From NCBI RefSeq assembly GCF_016907675.1, contig NZ_JAFBCJ010000001.1:4092001-4156000 (forward strand): a stretch of 64,000 nucleotides of DNA. The letters run 5' to 3'. The position numbers were made by a program, and so were the translations under genes. Shown here in pieces: positions 38,524-48,826 of the stretch. The DNA is from Geodermatophilus bullaregiensis (lineage in GTDB: Bacteria > Actinomycetota > Actinomycetes > Mycobacteriales > Geodermatophilaceae). The notes under the pieces are model-generated. The model made no database searches. It was not told where the DNA came from and worked only from the letters and a program-made list of their open reading frames with translations. Position 1 is the first letter of the stretch, and each line of letters opens with the position of its first letter.

Positions 38524-39296
38524 TGCCCGGCCCGGCCGCCTGGTCGCTGTTCCGGCAGCGGCTGACCGCGCACCGCCACTACTGGCGCAGCAGCGCGATC
38601 GGCAGCGTGCTCGAGCCGGTGCTCTTCCTCGCCGCGATGGGCCTGACGCTGGGCACCCTGGTCGACCGCGGGCCGGGGCTGCCCGGCGGCGTCGGCTACC
38701 TCGCCTTCCTCGCGCCCGGCCTGCTGGTGGCCGCGGCGATGCAGACCGCCACCGGCGAGTCGAGCTACCCGGTGCTCGGGGCGATCAAGTGGGACCGCAC
38801 CTACGACGCGATCCTGGCCACCCCGGCCCGCCCGGTCGACCTGGTGGCCGGCCACCTGCTCTACGTCGCCTTCCGGGTGACGACGTCGGCCGCGGCCTTC
38901 CTCCTCGTCCTGCTCGCCTTCGGCGCCGCGGAGAGCCCGCTGGTGGTGCTCACCGTGCCGGTCGCCCTGCTCACCGGGCTGGCCTTCGCCGCGCCGGTCA
39001 CCGCCATGGCCGGCCGGCTGGAGGAGGACGCGGCCTTCGCCGCGCTGCAGCGGTTCCTCCTCGTGCCGATGTTTCTGTTCTCCGGCACCTTCTTCCCGGT
39101 CGGCCAGCTGCCGGCGGTCCTCGAGGGGGTCGCCTACGCGACGCCGCTGTGGCACGGGGTCGCGCTGGCCCGCGACCTCGCCCTCGGCACCCCCCAGGCG
39201 GGGACGGCGCTGCTGCACGTCGGCTACCTGGCCCTGTGGGTCGTGGCCGGCACCCTCCTGGCCACCCGCGCGTTCACCCGGCGGCTGCTCCGGTGA
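38523..39296 (+). CDS. ABC-2 type permease, first subunit
   Basis: 257 residues from ATG 38523 (overlapping the previous stop in TGATG). About six membrane helices: SVLEPVLFLAAMGLTLGTLV, LAFLAPGLLVAAAMQTATG, AAAFLLVLLAFGA, LVVLTVPVALLTGLAFAAPV, LVPMFLFSGTFFPVGQLPAV and LALWVVAGTLLATRAF. The SGTFFPVxQLP loop is the conserved NodJ-type motif. It likely pairs with the next permease as a heterodimer. Confidence 0.9.
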
Positions 39297-40114
39297 GCGC
39301 CCGGACCTCGCCGTCGCTGCTGCTGCGGGTGGTGCCGCTGTACCCGCTCTCGCCCCGCCGGGCCGGCACGCTCGTGCACCGCAACCTGCTGGTGGCCCGC
39401 CGCAACTGGGTGGTGTTCGCCTCGGGCTTCTTCGAGCCGTTCTTCTACCTGCTGTCCATCGGTGTCGGCATCGGCGGGCTGGTGGGCGACGTCGTTCCCG
39501 ACGGCGGCACCGCGCTGAGCTACCAGCAGTTCGTGGCCCCGGCCCTGCTGGCCTCGGCGGCGATGAACGGCGCGGTCTACGACGCCGTGTTCAACCTCTT
39601 CTTCAAGCTGCGCTACGCCAAGCTCTACGACGCCGTGCTGGCCACGCCGGTCTCGGCCGCCGACGCCGCGGTGGGGGAGACGGTGTGGGCGCTGCTGCGC
39701 GGGGCGGCCTACTCGGCGGCGTTCCTGCTGGTGATGCTCGTGCTCGGGCTGGTCGGCTCGTGGTGGGCGGTGCTGGCGCTGCCGGCCGCCGTCCTCATCG
39801 GGTTCGCCTTCGCGGCGGTGGGCCTGGCGGCGACCACGTTCCTGCGCGGCTGGCAGGACTTCGAGTTCGTGCAGGTCGCCGTCCTGCCGCTGTTCCTGTT
39901 CTCCACGACCTTCTACCCGCTGTCGACCTACCCGCGCCCCCTGCAGCTGGTGGTCGAGTGCACCCCGCTCTACCACGGCATCGAGCTGGTCCGGGGCCTG
40001 GTGACCGGTGCCGTCGGGTGGTCGCTGCTGGGCTCGGCGGCCTACCTGCTGGTCATGGGCCTGGCCGGGCTGGCGGTCGGCGCGCGGCGCCTGGAGCGGC
40101 TGCTGCTGTCCTGA
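39293..40114 (+). CDS. ABC-2 type permease, second subunit
   Basis: 273 residues from GTG 39293 (4-base overlap with the previous gene). NodJ-like, with FFEPFFYLLSIGVGIGGLVG, FVAPALLASAAMNGAVYDAV, the cytoplasmic LRYAKLYDAVLATPVSAADA, and the FSTTFYPLSTYPRPLQLVVE loop. Both permeases keep the same order of blocks, so they arose by duplication. The operon ends here; the next gene has its own -10. Confidence 0.9.
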   Translation: MSARTSPSLLLRVVPLYPLSPRRAGTLVHRNLLVARRNWVVFASGFFEPFFYLLSIGVGIGGLVGDVVPDGGTALSYQQFVAPALLASAAMNGAVYDAVFNLFFKLRYAKLYDAVLATPVSAADAAVGETVWALLRGAAYSAAFLLVMLVLGLVGSWWAVLALPAAVLIGFAFAAVGLAATTFLRGWQDFEFVQVAVLPLFLFSTTFYPLSTYPRPLQLVVECTPLYHGIELVRGLVTGAVGWSLLGSAAYLLVMGLAGLAVGARRLERLLLS

Positions 40115-40155
40115 CGCCCGCCCGCCGCGGGGGCCTCGGGCCGGGGGGCGGCGTC

Positions 40156-40161
40156 TACCCT
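40156..40161 (+). promoter_or_regulatory. -10 element TACCCT before the radical SAM gene
   Basis: TACCCT ends 9 bases before ATG 40171, again near-leaderless. Confidence 0.4.
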
Positions 40162-40170
40162 GGACCGGTC

Positions 40171-42099
40171 ATGACTGGACAGAGCCTCTACCCCCGTCTC
40201 GAACCGCTGCTGGCCCAGGTGCAGAAGCCGATCCAGTACGTCGGCGGGGAGCTCAACGCGCAGGTCAAGGCGTGGGACGACGTCGCCGTCCGCTGGGCGC
40301 TGATGTACCCCGACGCCTACGAGGTGGGGCTGCCCAACCAGGGCCTCATGATCCTGTACGAGGTGCTCAACGAGCGTCCCGACGCCCTCGCCGAGCGCAC
40401 CTACGCCGTCTGGCCCGACCTCGCCGCGCTCATGCGCGAGCACGGCGTCGGCCAGTTCACCGTCGACGCGCACCGGGCCGTGCGCGACTTCGACCTGCTC
40501 GGCGTCAGCTTCGCCACCGAGCTCGGCTACACCAACCTGCTCGAGGCCCTCGACCTCGCCGGGGTCCCGCTGCACGCGGTCGACCGCGACGAGACCTCCC
40601 CCGTGGTGATCGCCGGCGGGCACGCGGCGTTCAACCCCGAGCCGGTCGCCGACTTCGTCGACTGCGCCGTCCTCGGCGACGGCGAGCAGGTCGTCGGCGA
40701 CGTCACCGACGTCGTCGCGGCGTGGAAGGAGCAGGGCCGGCCCGGCGGGCGCGAGGAGCTGCTGGCCCGCCTCGCCCGGGTCGACGGCGTCTACGTGCCG
40801 CGCTTCTACGCGGTCTCCTACGGCCCCGACGGCGCCATCGCCGCGGTCACCCGCACCCGGGACGACGTCCCCGCGCGGGTCGGCAAGCGCACCGTCATGG
40901 ACCTCGACGAGTGGCCCTACCCGAAGACGCCGCTGGTGCCGCTGGCCGAGAGCGTGCACGAGCGGATGAGCGTGGAGATCTTCCGCGGCTGCACCCGCGG
41001 CTGCCGCTTCTGCCAGGCCGGGATGATCACCCGGCCGGTGCGGGAGCGGACGATCACCGGCATCGGCTCGATGGTCGACCAGGGCCTGCGCGCGACCGGC
41101 TACGAGGAGGTCGGGCTGCTGTCGCTGTCCAGCGCCGACCACTCCGAGATCGGCCAGGTGGCCAAGGAGCTCGCCGACCGCTACGAGGGCACCAACACCG
41201 GGCTGTCGCTGCCGTCGACCCGCGTGGACGCCTTCAACGTCACCCTGGCCAACGAGCTGTCCCGCAACGGCCGGCGGTCGGGGCTGACCTTCGCCCCCGA
41301 GGGCGGCAGCGAGCGCATCCGGCGGGTGATCAACAAGACCGTGTCCAAGGAGGACCTGGTCCGCACGGTCACCACCGCCTACGCCAACGGCTGGCAGCAG
41401 GTGAAGCTCTACTTCATGTGCGGGCTCCCGACCGAGACCGACGAGGACGTGCTGGAGATCGCCGACCTGGCGGTCGAGGTCATCCGCGCCGGCCGCGAGG
41501 CCAGCGGCCGCAAGGACATCCGCTGCACCGTCTCGATCGGCGGGTTCGTGCCCAAGCCGCACACGCCGTTCCAGTGGGCCGGGCAGGCCAGTGCCGAGAC
41601 CATCGACTCCCGGTTGAGGGTCCTGCGGCAGGCCATCAACGCCGACCGGCGGATCGGCCGCTCCATCGGGCTGCGCTACCACGACGGCAAGCCCGGGGTG
41701 ATCGAGGGACTGCTCTCCCGGGGCGACCGCCGCGTCGGCCGGGTGATCGAGGGGGTGTGGCGCGACGGCGGCCGGTTCGACGGCTGGAGCGAGCACTTCT
41801 CCTACGAGCGCTGGGCCCGGGTGGCCGCCGAGGAGCTCGCGCCGTTCGGCGTCGACCTGGACTGGTTCACCACCCGCGAGCGCACCCAGGAGGAGGTCCT
41901 GCCCTGGGACCACCTCGACTCCGGGCTGGACAAGGAGTGGCTCTGGGACGACTGGCAGGACGCCCTCTCCGAGGAGGAGGTCGCCGACTGCCGCTGGACC
42001 CCCTGCTACGACTGCGGGGTCTGCCCGACCAACGGCACCGAGATCCAGATCGGCCCCACCGGGCGCAGCCTGATCCCGCTCACCGTCGTCGGCCGGTAG
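40171..42099 (+). CDS. TIGR03960 family B12-binding/radical SAM protein
   Basis: 642 residues. The N-terminal cobalamin-binding-like part has MYPDAYEVGLPNQGLMILYE, GVSFATELGYTNLLEALDLA and VIAGGHAAFNPEPVADFVD. The radical SAM core has EIFRGCTRGCRFCQAG, the CxxxCxxC cluster site (near residue 275), then LTFAPEGGSERIRRVINK. A Cys-rich C-terminus reads CYDCGVCPTNGTE. The reaction is unknown; the family always pairs with the small TIGR03936 protein encoded next, and links to tRNA or rRNA modification have been suggested. The gene overlaps its partner by one base. Confidence 0.92.
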   Translation: MTGQSLYPRLEPLLAQVQKPIQYVGGELNAQVKAWDDVAVRWALMYPDAYEVGLPNQGLMILYEVLNERPDALAERTYAVWPDLAALMREHGVGQFTVDAHRAVRDFDLLGVSFATELGYTNLLEALDLAGVPLHAVDRDETSPVVIAGGHAAFNPEPVADFVDCAVLGDGEQVVGDVTDVVAAWKEQGRPGGREELLARLARVDGVYVPRFYAVSYGPDGAIAAVTRTRDDVPARVGKRTVMDLDEWPYPKTPLVPLAESVHERMSVEIFRGCTRGCRFCQAGMITRPVRERTITGIGSMVDQGLRATGYEEVGLLSLSSADHSEIGQVAKELADRYEGTNTGLSLPSTRVDAFNVTLANELSRNGRRSGLTFAPEGGSERIRRVINKTVSKEDLVRTVTTAYANGWQQVKLYFMCGLPTETDEDVLEIADLAVEVIRAGREASGRKDIRCTVSIGGFVPKPHTPFQWAGQASAETIDSRLRVLRQAINADRRIGRSIGLRYHDGKPGVIEGLLSRGDRRVGRVIEGVWRDGGRFDGWSEHFSYERWARVAAEELAPFGVDLDWFTTRERTQEEVLPWDHLDSGLDKEWLWDDWQDALSEEEVADCRWTPCYDCGVCPTNGTEIQIGPTGRSLIPLTVVGR

Positions 42100-42866
42100 T
42101 GGCCCGCCAGCCCGAGGGGCCGCCCCCGCCGCCCACCGTCCAGAAGCTGCGGCTGCGCTACGCCAAGCGCGGCCCGCTGCGCTTCGCCTCCCACCGCGAC
42201 CTCGCCCGCGCGCTCGAGCGGGCCCTGCGCCGCGCCCGGGTGCCGATGGCCTTCTCCGCCGGCTTCAGCCCGCACCCGAAGATCAGCTACGTCGGGGCGG
42301 CGCCGACCGGGGCGGCCAGCGAGGCCGAGTACCTGGAGATCGGCCTGGCCGAGCGGCGCGACCCCGAGGAGGTGCGCGCGGCGCTGGACGCCTCGCTGCC
42401 CACCGGCGTCGACGTCCTCGAGTGCGTGGAGGCCACCGAGGGCGGCGGGTCGCTGGCCGACCGGATCGACGCCGCCCGGTGGCGGGTGGAGCTGCCCGGC
42501 GTGGAGCCGGCCGAGCTCGCCGCCGCGGTGGAGTCCCTGCTGGCCCGGGACGAGGTGCTCGTGGCCAAGCGCACCAAGAACGGCCTGCGCGACGTCGATG
42601 CGCGGGGACCGGTGGCCTCGGCGTCCGCGGGCGGGGCGGCAGGTTGTGCCATACTGCACGTGGTCGTCCGGCAGGTGACGCCCGCCGTTCGACCCGACGA
42701 CGTGGTGGCCGCTCTCGCTGCCGTCGCCGACCTGCGCCCGCCGTCGCCCCCACGGGCCGTGCGTGAGGCGCAGGGCCGGCTCGACGACAGCGGGACCGTG
42801 GCCGATCCGCTCGGTCCCGACCGAGTGACGCGCACCCGCTGCCAGGGGGAGCACGCCGCGGTCTGA
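42099..42866 (+). CDS. TIGR03936 / DUF2344 radical SAM-linked protein
   Basis: 255 residues from GTG 42099 (TAGTG overlap). The signature KLRLRYAKRGPLRFASHRDL, then RRARVPMAFSAGFSPHPKIS, is the DUF2344 hallmark. The middle reads ALDASLPTGVDVLE and LLARDEVLVAKRTKNGLRDV. In many bacteria the domain is fused to the radical SAM protein, so it is probably a subunit. The long C-terminal tail (about 45 residues) is not conserved. It is followed by a 269-base leader region for RNase E/G. Confidence 0.88.
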   Translation: MARQPEGPPPPPTVQKLRLRYAKRGPLRFASHRDLARALERALRRARVPMAFSAGFSPHPKISYVGAAPTGAASEAEYLEIGLAERRDPEEVRAALDASLPTGVDVLECVEATEGGGSLADRIDAARWRVELPGVEPAELAAAVESLLARDEVLVAKRTKNGLRDVDARGPVASASAGGAAGCAILHVVVRQVTPAVRPDDVVAALAAVADLRPPSPPRAVREAQGRLDDSGTVADPLGPDRVTRTRCQGEHAAV

Positions 42867-43135
42867 CCGGCGAGCCCGGGGCTCCCGCGCCGTCGAGCGG
42901 CACGGCTGCCAGACGTGACGCCCCGACCCGGCACCACCCGAGACCGCGCACCACCGCACCACCTGCAGTCCGGCCCCGGCCGCGGCGACCGTCGCGCGGG
43001 ACCGACACCAGACTTCGCAGGCCGGGCTCACCGCCGCACCCCGTGCGGTCGCCCGGCCCGCCCAACCCGTGCTCCTGCGCGGCCGCCTGTCCACCCGACC
43101 GGCGCCCGGGAGCACCACACAGGAGGCGAGCCCTC

Positions 43136-46100
43136 GTGGCCGACCAGGACAGCGACACCACCGCGGACCAGACCGCGGCGGACCCGACCGCGACCGCCGG
43201 GACCCCGGTCCCCGACCCCGCGGGGGAGAGCCCCGCCGGGGAGACCCCGGCCGAGGAGACCCCGGCGCCGGTGGCCGACCCCGATCCGGCCGAGCCGGAC
43301 GCGGACGGGCCCGGCGACGGCGCGCCGGCCGAGCCGGAGACCGATGCGGCCGGGACGGACGCGGCCGAGACGGACGAGGAGCCCTCGTTCTTCGGCGCCC
43401 AGTTCAGCTCCCCGGAGCCGACCGCCGTCATCGCCCGCCCCCGCCGGCGGGCCACCCGGCCGGCCGGCGCCGCCGACCCCGGCACCTACACGCCGCCCCC
43501 GCCGGTGGCCCCCGCGATCCCGGCGTTCGTCAGCTTCGTGGCGCCGCTGGAGACCGAGGTGCCGCCGGCGACCCGCAGGCGCAGCCGCCGTCCGCTGCCG
43601 GAGTCCCCGGACGTGGAGGACGCCGCCCCCGACGAGGAGCCGGAGGAGACCCCGGCGCCGCGCTCGCGCCGCGGCCGGTCGCGCCGTCGCGGCGGGGACG
43701 CCGACACCGCGCCTCCGGCCGCCGACGCCGACGCCGATGCCGAGGACACCCCGCCGGTCGCCGACGTGGACGCCGAGGACACCGACGTCGACACCGACAC
43801 CGACACCGGTGAGGACGCCGACCGCGACGACGCCGGTGACGACGGCGGCACGGGCAGCCGCCGCCGCCGCCGGGGACGCCGGGGCCGCGGACGTGGCCGC
43901 AATGGCGAGGACGCCGAGACCGAGGACGCGGAAACCGAGGACGACGCCGACGGACGCGCCGACGAGGACGCCTCCGACGACGACACCGACGACGAGGACA
44001 CCGACGCCGACGAGGCGGCCGAGGGCGACGACGCCGAGACCGGCTCGAGCACCCGCCGGCGCCGCCGTCGCCGCCGTCGCGGCGGGGAGGCCGCCGGGGA
44101 GACCGCCACCGACGACGACGACCGCCCCGAGCGGGCCGGCCGCACCGGCCGCACCACCAGCGACGACGACGTCCGCGGCGTCGCCGGCTCCACCCGGCTG
44201 GAGGCCAAGCGCCAGCGCCGCCGCGAGGGCCGCGACACCGGCCGCCGCCGCGCGCCGATCCTGACCGAGGCGGAGTTCCTCGCCCGCCGGGAGGCCGTCG
44301 AGCGGCGCATGGTCATCCGCCAGCGCGGCGAGCGCACCCAGATCGCCGTCCTCGAGGACGGCGTGCTGGTCGAGCACTACGTCACCCAGGCGCAGGCGAC
44401 GTCCTTCGCCGGCAACGTCTACCTCGGCCGCGTGCAGAACGTGCTGCCCAGCATGGAGGCGGCGTTCGTCGACATCGGCAAGGGCCGCAACGCCGTCCTC
44501 TACGCCGGCGAGGTCAACTGGGACGCCGCCGGCCTGTCCGGCAAGCAGCGCTCGATCGAGCAGGCGCTCAAGTCCGGCGACAAGGTGCTCGTCCAGGTCA
44601 CCAAGGACCCGATCGGCCACAAGGGCGCCCGGCTGACCCAGCAGGTCAACCTGCCCGGCCGGTTCCTCGTCTACGTGCCCGGCGGCTCGATGACCGGCAT
44701 CAGCCGCAAGCTGCCCGACACCGAGCGGCAGCGGCTCAAGGACGTCCTCAAGAGGATCGTCCCCGAGGACGCCGGCGTCATCATCCGGACCGCCGCGGAG
44801 GGGGCCTCGGAGGAGGAGCTCACCCGCGACGTCGCCCGGCTGCAGGCGCAGTGGGAGGTCATCAAGCAGAAGTCGGAGTCCTCGAGCAACGCGCCGACGC
44901 TGCTCTACGGCGAGCCCGACCTGGCCATCCGGGTCATCCGCGACGTCTTCAACGAGGACTTCACCGAGCTGGTCGTCCAGGGCGACGACGCCTGGGACAC
45001 CGTCGAGGCCTACGTCGCGCACGTCTCCCCGGAGCTGTCCGGGCGGCTGGTGCGCCACGTCGGCGAGGGCGACGTCTTCCGCGACCTGCGCATCGACGAG
45101 CAGCTGGCCAAGGCGCTCGACCGCAAGGTGTGGCTGCCCTCGGGTGGCTCGCTGGTCATCGACCGCACCGAGGCGATGACCGTCGTCGACGTCAACACCG
45201 GCAAGTTCACCGGGTCCGGCGGCAACCTCGAGCAGACCGTCACCCGCAACAACATGGAGGCCGCCGAGGAGATCGTCCGCCAGCTCCGGCTGCGCGACAT
45301 CGGCGGCATCATCGTCATCGACTTCATCGACATGGTGCTCGAGAGCAACCGCGACCTCGTGCTGCGGCGGCTCACCGAGTGCCTGGGCCGCGACCGCACC
45401 AAGCACCAGGTCGCCGAGGTGACGTCGCTGGGCCTGGTGCAGATGACCCGCAAGCGGGTCGGGCAGGGCCTGCTCGAGGTCTTCTCCGAGCCGTGCGAGC
45501 ACTGCCGCGGCCGCGGCGTCGTCGTGAGCACCGAGCCCGTGGACGACCGCCGCCGCGGCGGCAACGGCTCCGGCGGCTCCGGCGGCTCCGGCGGTGGCGC
45601 CGCGTCCGGCGGCAACGGCGGCCGGCGCGACCAGGGCCGCAAGGACGAGCGCAGGGACGCCGACCGCAAGGACGCCGTGGTCGAGGTGACCGCGCCGTCC
45701 GGCGGGGACGCCGCGGCCGAGGGCGGCGCCGACGCGACCGAGGGCGAGGGGCAGCGCTCGGGCGGCCGCCGCCGCGGGCGCCGCAACCGCGGCCAGGCCG
45801 GTGAGGAGCGCGCCGCCGAGGACGCGGCGGTGCTGGCCGCCGCCTCGAGCGAGGCCGACACCGTCGACGCCGACACCGGAGTCGACCCGGGAGGGACCGC
45901 CGCCGACACCACGGCCGCCGACGCCACCGCCGACGCCGCTCCGGACGCCGCCGAGGCCGAGGCCGTGGCCGAGGTGACGATCCAGTTCGGCGCCGAGGTG
46001 CCGGGCGCGGAGGTCGCCGGGCCGGCGGCCACGGAGCCGCAGGCCGCCGAGCGGGGGACCACCGAGCCGGGGACCACCGAGCCGGGGACCACGGAGGCGG

Positions 46101-46405
46101 CAGCCACCGGGCCCGAGCCGGTCATCGCGGAGCCCACCGCGTCCCAGCTCGCGGCCGACCCGGTCGTGCCCCAGCCCGCCGCGGCCGAGGCCGAGCCGGC
46201 CCCCGAGCCGGTGCCCGGCGCCGACCGCGACGACGAGGACGACGAGGACGAGCGGATCCCCGCGTCGGCCGGTCCCGACGACCCGGCCCCGTCGGCCGAC
46301 CCGCAGGCGCCCGGCGTCCCCTCCGGCGACGGCGCCGGACCGGCCGGCGGGCGTCCGCGCCGCCGTCGCGCGGCCAGCCGCCCGGCCGGCCCGCCGGCGT
46401 CCTGA
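43136..46405 (+). CDS. rne: Ribonuclease E/G family endoribonuclease
   Basis: 1,089 residues. Core of rRNA processing and mRNA decay. Residues 1 to about 400 alternate very acidic stretches with arginine-rich blocks ([10 protein letters not shown] types), probably disordered RNA- and protein-binding sites. The S1 domain (about 415-490) reads [20 protein letters not shown]. The catalytic Asp pair sits in [13 protein letters not shown] (about 685) and [11 protein letters not shown]. The Zn-link CEHCRGRG is near 787. The tail beyond 795 is low-complexity with TEPGT repeats and [16 protein letters not shown] lies nine bases before GTG 43136; the longer frame upstream is rejected. Placement before rplU-rpmA matches Mycobacterium. 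Confidence 0.95.
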   Translation: MADQDSDTTADQTAADPTATAGTPVPDPAGESPAGETPAEETPAPVADPDPAEPDADGPGDGAPAEPETDAAGTDAAETDEEPSFFGAQFSSPEPTAVIARPRRRATRPAGAADPGTYTPPPPVAPAIPAFVSFVAPLETEVPPATRRRSRRPLPESPDVEDAAPDEEPEETPAPRSRRGRSRRRGGDADTAPPAADADADAEDTPPVADVDAEDTDVDTDTDTGEDADRDDAGDDGGTGSRRRRRGRRGRGRGRNGEDAETEDAETEDDADGRADEDASDDDTDDEDTDADEAAEGDDAETGSSTRRRRRRRRRGGEAAGETATDDDDRPERAGRTGRTTSDDDVRGVAGSTRLEAKRQRRREGRDTGRRRAPILTEAEFLARREAVERRMVIRQRGERTQIAVLEDGVLVEHYVTQAQATSFAGNVYLGRVQNVLPSMEAAFVDIGKGRNAVLYAGEVNWDAAGLSGKQRSIEQALKSGDKVLVQVTKDPIGHKGARLTQQVNLPGRFLVYVPGGSMTGISRKLPDTERQRLKDVLKRIVPEDAGVIIRTAAEGASEEELTRDVARLQAQWEVIKQKSESSSNAPTLLYGEPDLAIRVIRDVFNEDFTELVVQGDDAWDTVEAYVAHVSPELSGRLVRHVGEGDVFRDLRIDEQLAKALDRKVWLPSGGSLVIDRTEAMTVVDVNTGKFTGSGGNLEQTVTRNNMEAAEEIVRQLRLRDIGGIIVIDFIDMVLESNRDLVLRRLTECLGRDRTKHQVAEVTSLGLVQMTRKRVGQGLLEVFSEPCEHCRGRGVVVSTEPVDDRRRGGNGSGGSGGSGGGAASGGNGGRRDQGRKDERRDADRKDAVVEVTAPSGGDAAAEGGADATEGEGQRSGGRRRGRRNRGQAGEERAAEDAAVLAAASSEADTVDADTGVDPGGTAADTTAADATADAAPDAAEAEAVAEVTIQFGAEVPGAEVAGPAATEPQAAERGTTEPGTTEPGTTEAAATGPEPVIAEPTASQLAADPVVPQPAAAEAEPAPEPVPGADRDDEDDEDERIPASAGPDDPAPSADPQAPGVPSGDGAGPAGGRPRRRRAASRPAGPPAS

Positions 46406-46453
46406 CCCTCCCGGCGGCCGGGGCCAGGTTCGACCCGGTCCCGGCCGCTCGGG

Positions 46454-46459
46454 TACGCT
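46454..46459 (+). promoter_or_regulatory. -10 element TACGCT before rplU
   Basis: TACGCT in gggtacgctg lies about 135 bases before the rplU start and after the rne stop, giving an mRNA with a leader of about 130 bases that could carry a control element. I could not identify a known L21 leader fold. Confidence 0.4.
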
Positions 46460-46595
46460 GGTCGGGTTGCACCGCCCCGGCTCGGGCCCTGCCCGGGACC
46501 GGAGAGGCGGTACGGCCCGTCCAGCACCCGGTGCCCGCGCCGGGGTGCGCCCAGGACGCAGCGCGGGACAGACAGCAGCGATCGAGGAGTCAGTG

Positions 46596-46907
46596 GTGTA
46601 CGCAGTCGTCAAGGCCGGTGGCCGGCAGCACAAGGTGGCCGTGGGCGACCGGTTCACGGTCAACCGTCTCGCCGGTGAGGCGGGCGACACCGTCACCCTC
46701 CCGGCCCTGCTCCTGGTCGACGGCGAGACCGTGACCAGCGACGTGCAGGCGCTCGCGGGCGTGACCGTGACCGGCGAGATCGTCGGCCACGCCAAGGGCC
46801 CGAAGATCCGCATCCACAAGTTCAAGAACAAGACGGGCTACCACAAGCGGCAGGGGCACCGTCAGCCGCTGACCGACGTGGTCGTCCGCGACATCACGAA
46901 GGGCTGA
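46596..46907 (+). CDS. rplU: 50S ribosomal protein L21
   Basis: 103 residues, [20 protein letters not shown] ... [20 protein letters not shown], the normal L21 length. The start is GTG 46596 with GAGGAG seven bases upstream; a GTG three bases before it is the alternative. It binds 23S rRNA domain I with L20. It is co-transcribed with rpmA eight bases downstream. Confidence 0.96.
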   Translation: MYAVVKAGGRQHKVAVGDRFTVNRLAGEAGDTVTLPALLLVDGETVTSDVQALAGVTVTGEIVGHAKGPKIRIHKFKNKTGYHKRQGHRQPLTDVVVRDITKG

Positions 46908-46914
46908 CGACGAC

Positions 46915-47172
46915 ATGGCACACAAGAAGGGCGCCTCGTCCTCCCGCAACGGCCGCGACTCGAACGCCCAGCGCCTCGGCGTCAAGCGCTTCGGCGGCCA
47001 GGTCGTCAAGGCCGGCGAGATCATCGTCCGCCAGCGCGGCACCCACTTCCACCCCGGCCTGGGCGTCGGCCGCGGCGGCGACGACACGCTGTTCGCCCTC
47101 GAGCCCGGTGCGGTCACCTTCGGCACCCGGCGCGGCCGCAAGACCGTCTCGATCACCACGGTCGGGGCCTGA
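46915..47172 (+). CDS. rpmA: 50S ribosomal protein L27
   Basis: 85 residues, [20 protein letters not shown] with the N-terminal tail that reaches the peptidyl transferase centre, and then [20 protein letters not shown] and [20 protein letters not shown]. There is no cleavable N-terminal extension like that of Firmicutes. A perfect palindrome follows, separating it from obgE. Confidence 0.97.
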   Translation: MAHKKGASSSRNGRDSNAQRLGVKRFGGQVVKAGEIIVRQRGTHFHPGLGVGRGGDDTLFALEPGAVTFGTRRGRKTVSITTVGA

Positions 47173-47245
47173 GCAAGGACCCCTCGCCCCTGCCGCTCGC
47201 ACGCTCGCGGCGGGACCCTGCAAGGGGCCGTTCCAGCACGTCACC

Positions 47246-47289
47246 ACGCCACGAGCGCACGGGCCGGCCGGCCCGTGCGCTCGTGGCGT
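47246..47289 (+). terminator. Perfect 44-base palindrome after rpmA
   Basis: Both halves (22 bases each, beginning acgccacgagcgcacg) are exact complements without a spacer. It lies 74 bases after the rpmA stop and 31 before obgE. Confidence 0.75.
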
Positions 47290-47320
47290 TGAGCAGGCAG
47301 TGAGCAGGTAGAGGCAGCAG

Positions 47321-48826
47321 ATGGCCGCGTTCGTCGACCGCGTCGTCGTGCACGTCGCCGCCGGCAACGGCGGTCACGGCGTGTCGTCGGTGCACCGTGA
47401 GAAGTACAAGCCCCTCGGCGGTCCCGACGGCGGCAACGGCGGGGACGGCGGGGACGTCGTCCTCGAGGTGGACCCCAACGTCCACACCCTGCTGGACTTC
47501 CACCACCACCCCCACCAGAAGGCCGGCAACGGCCGCCCGGGCGCCGGCAGCAACCGGCACGGCGGCCGCGGCGAGGAGCGCGTGCTGCGCGTGCCCGAGG
47601 GCACGGTGGTGAGCACCCCGGACGGCCGGGTCATCGCCGACCTCGTCGGCGCCGGCACCCGGGTGGTGCTGGCCGCCGGCGGCAAGGGCGGCCTGGGCAA
47701 CGCCGCACTGGCCAACCCCCGCCGCAAGGCGCCCGGCTTCGCGCTGCTCGGCGAGCCCGGCGAGGCCTTCGACGCGGTGTTCGAGCTCAAGAGCGTCGCC
47801 GACGTCGGCCTGGTCGGCTTCCCCTCGGCGGGCAAGTCCTCGCTGATCGCCGCCATGTCCGCGGCGCGGCCGAAGATCGCCGACTACCCGTTCACCACGC
47901 TGGTGCCCAACCTCGGCGTCATCCGGTCCGGCGACGTCGTCTACACGATGGCCGACGTGCCCGGGCTGATCCCCGGCGCCTCGACCGGCAAGGGCCTGGG
48001 GCTGCAGTTCCTCCGCCACGTCGAGCGCTGCGCGGTGCTGGTGCACGTCGTCGACATGGCCACCGTCGAGCCCGGCCGCGACCCCGAGACCGACATCGAG
48101 GCCCTCGAGCACGAGCTGGCCCTGTACTCCGAGGCCGCCGCCGGCGGCGACGAGCTCGACCTGGTCGGCCGCCTGCGCATCGCCGTCCTCAACAAGATCG
48201 ACGTGCCGGACGGCCGGGAGCTGGTCGACCTGGTGCGGCCGTCGCTGGAGGCCCGCGGGCTGCGGGTGTTCCCGGTCAGCGCCGCGACGGGGGAGGGGCT
48301 GGCCGAGCTCGGCTACGCGCTGGCCGCCGTCGTCGAGGAGCACCGCGCCGCCCTGCCGGCGCCGGAGGCCGCCCGCGTCACCCTGACGCCGCGCGCGGTC
48401 GACGACTCCGGCTTCACCGTCACCCGCGACCCGGACGACGACGCGGCGTTCGTCGTCCGCGGGGTCAAGCCCGAGCGCTGGGTCCGGCAGACCGACTTCA
48501 CCAACGACGAGGCCGTCGGCTACCTCGCCGACCGGCTCAACCGGCTGGGCGTGGAGGAGGAGCTCGTGCGGCTGGGCGCGCAGGAGGGCGACATGGTCGT
48601 CATCGGCGACGTCGGCTTCGACTTCGTGCCCAGCCTGCCCGCCGGCAGCCCGATCGCGGAGGAGACCGCGGGCCTCGGCGGCCGCGGCACCGACAGCCGC
48701 ATCGACGCCCCTCACCGCGTGCGGGCCGCCGAGCGGCTGGCGGCCAAGAAGGCCCGCCGCACGCCCTACGAGCTCACCGAGACGTGGGGGGACGAGGACC
48801 TCCCGGACGACGGGGACGGCGCGTGA
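47321..48826 (+). CDS. obgE: GTPase ObgE/CgtA
   Basis: 501 residues. The Obg fold at the N-terminus ([20 protein letters not shown], glycine-rich [19 protein letters not shown]) is followed by the GTPase domain: G1 [10 protein letters not shown] (about 165), G2 region [13 protein letters not shown]3 [11 protein letters not shown]4 NKID, G5 SAATGEG. A C-terminal OCT domain reads [20 protein letters not shown]. It acts in 50S assembly and the stringent response. The gene overlaps proB by four bases. Confidence 0.96.
   Translation: MAAFVDRVVVHVAAGNGGHGVSSVHREKYKPLGGPDGGNGGDGGDVVLEVDPNVHTLLDFHHHPHQKAGNGRPGAGSNRHGGRGEERVLRVPEGTVVSTPDGRVIADLVGAGTRVVLAAGGKGGLGNAALANPRRKAPGFALLGEPGEAFDAVFELKSVADVGLVGFPSAGKSSLIAAMSAARPKIADYPFTTLVPNLGVIRSGDVVYTMADVPGLIPGASTGKGLGLQFLRHVERCAVLVHVVDMATVEPGRDPETDIEALEHELALYSEAAAGGDELDLVGRLRIAVLNKIDVPDGRELVDLVRPSLEARGLRVFPVSAATGEGLAELGYALAAVVEEHRAALPAPEAARVTLTPRAVDDSGFTVTRDPDDDAAFVVRGVKPERWVRQTDFTNDEAVGYLADRLNRLGVEEELVRLGAQEGDMVVIGDVGFDFVPSLPAGSPIAEETAGLGGRGTDSRIDAPHRVRAAERLAAKKARRTPYELTETWGDEDLPDDGDGA

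Noticed and set aside
43028-46831. 1,267-codon minus-strand frame opposite RNase E/G
   Set aside because: Shadow of the low-complexity rne coding strand; it covers rplU and has no start signal or motif.
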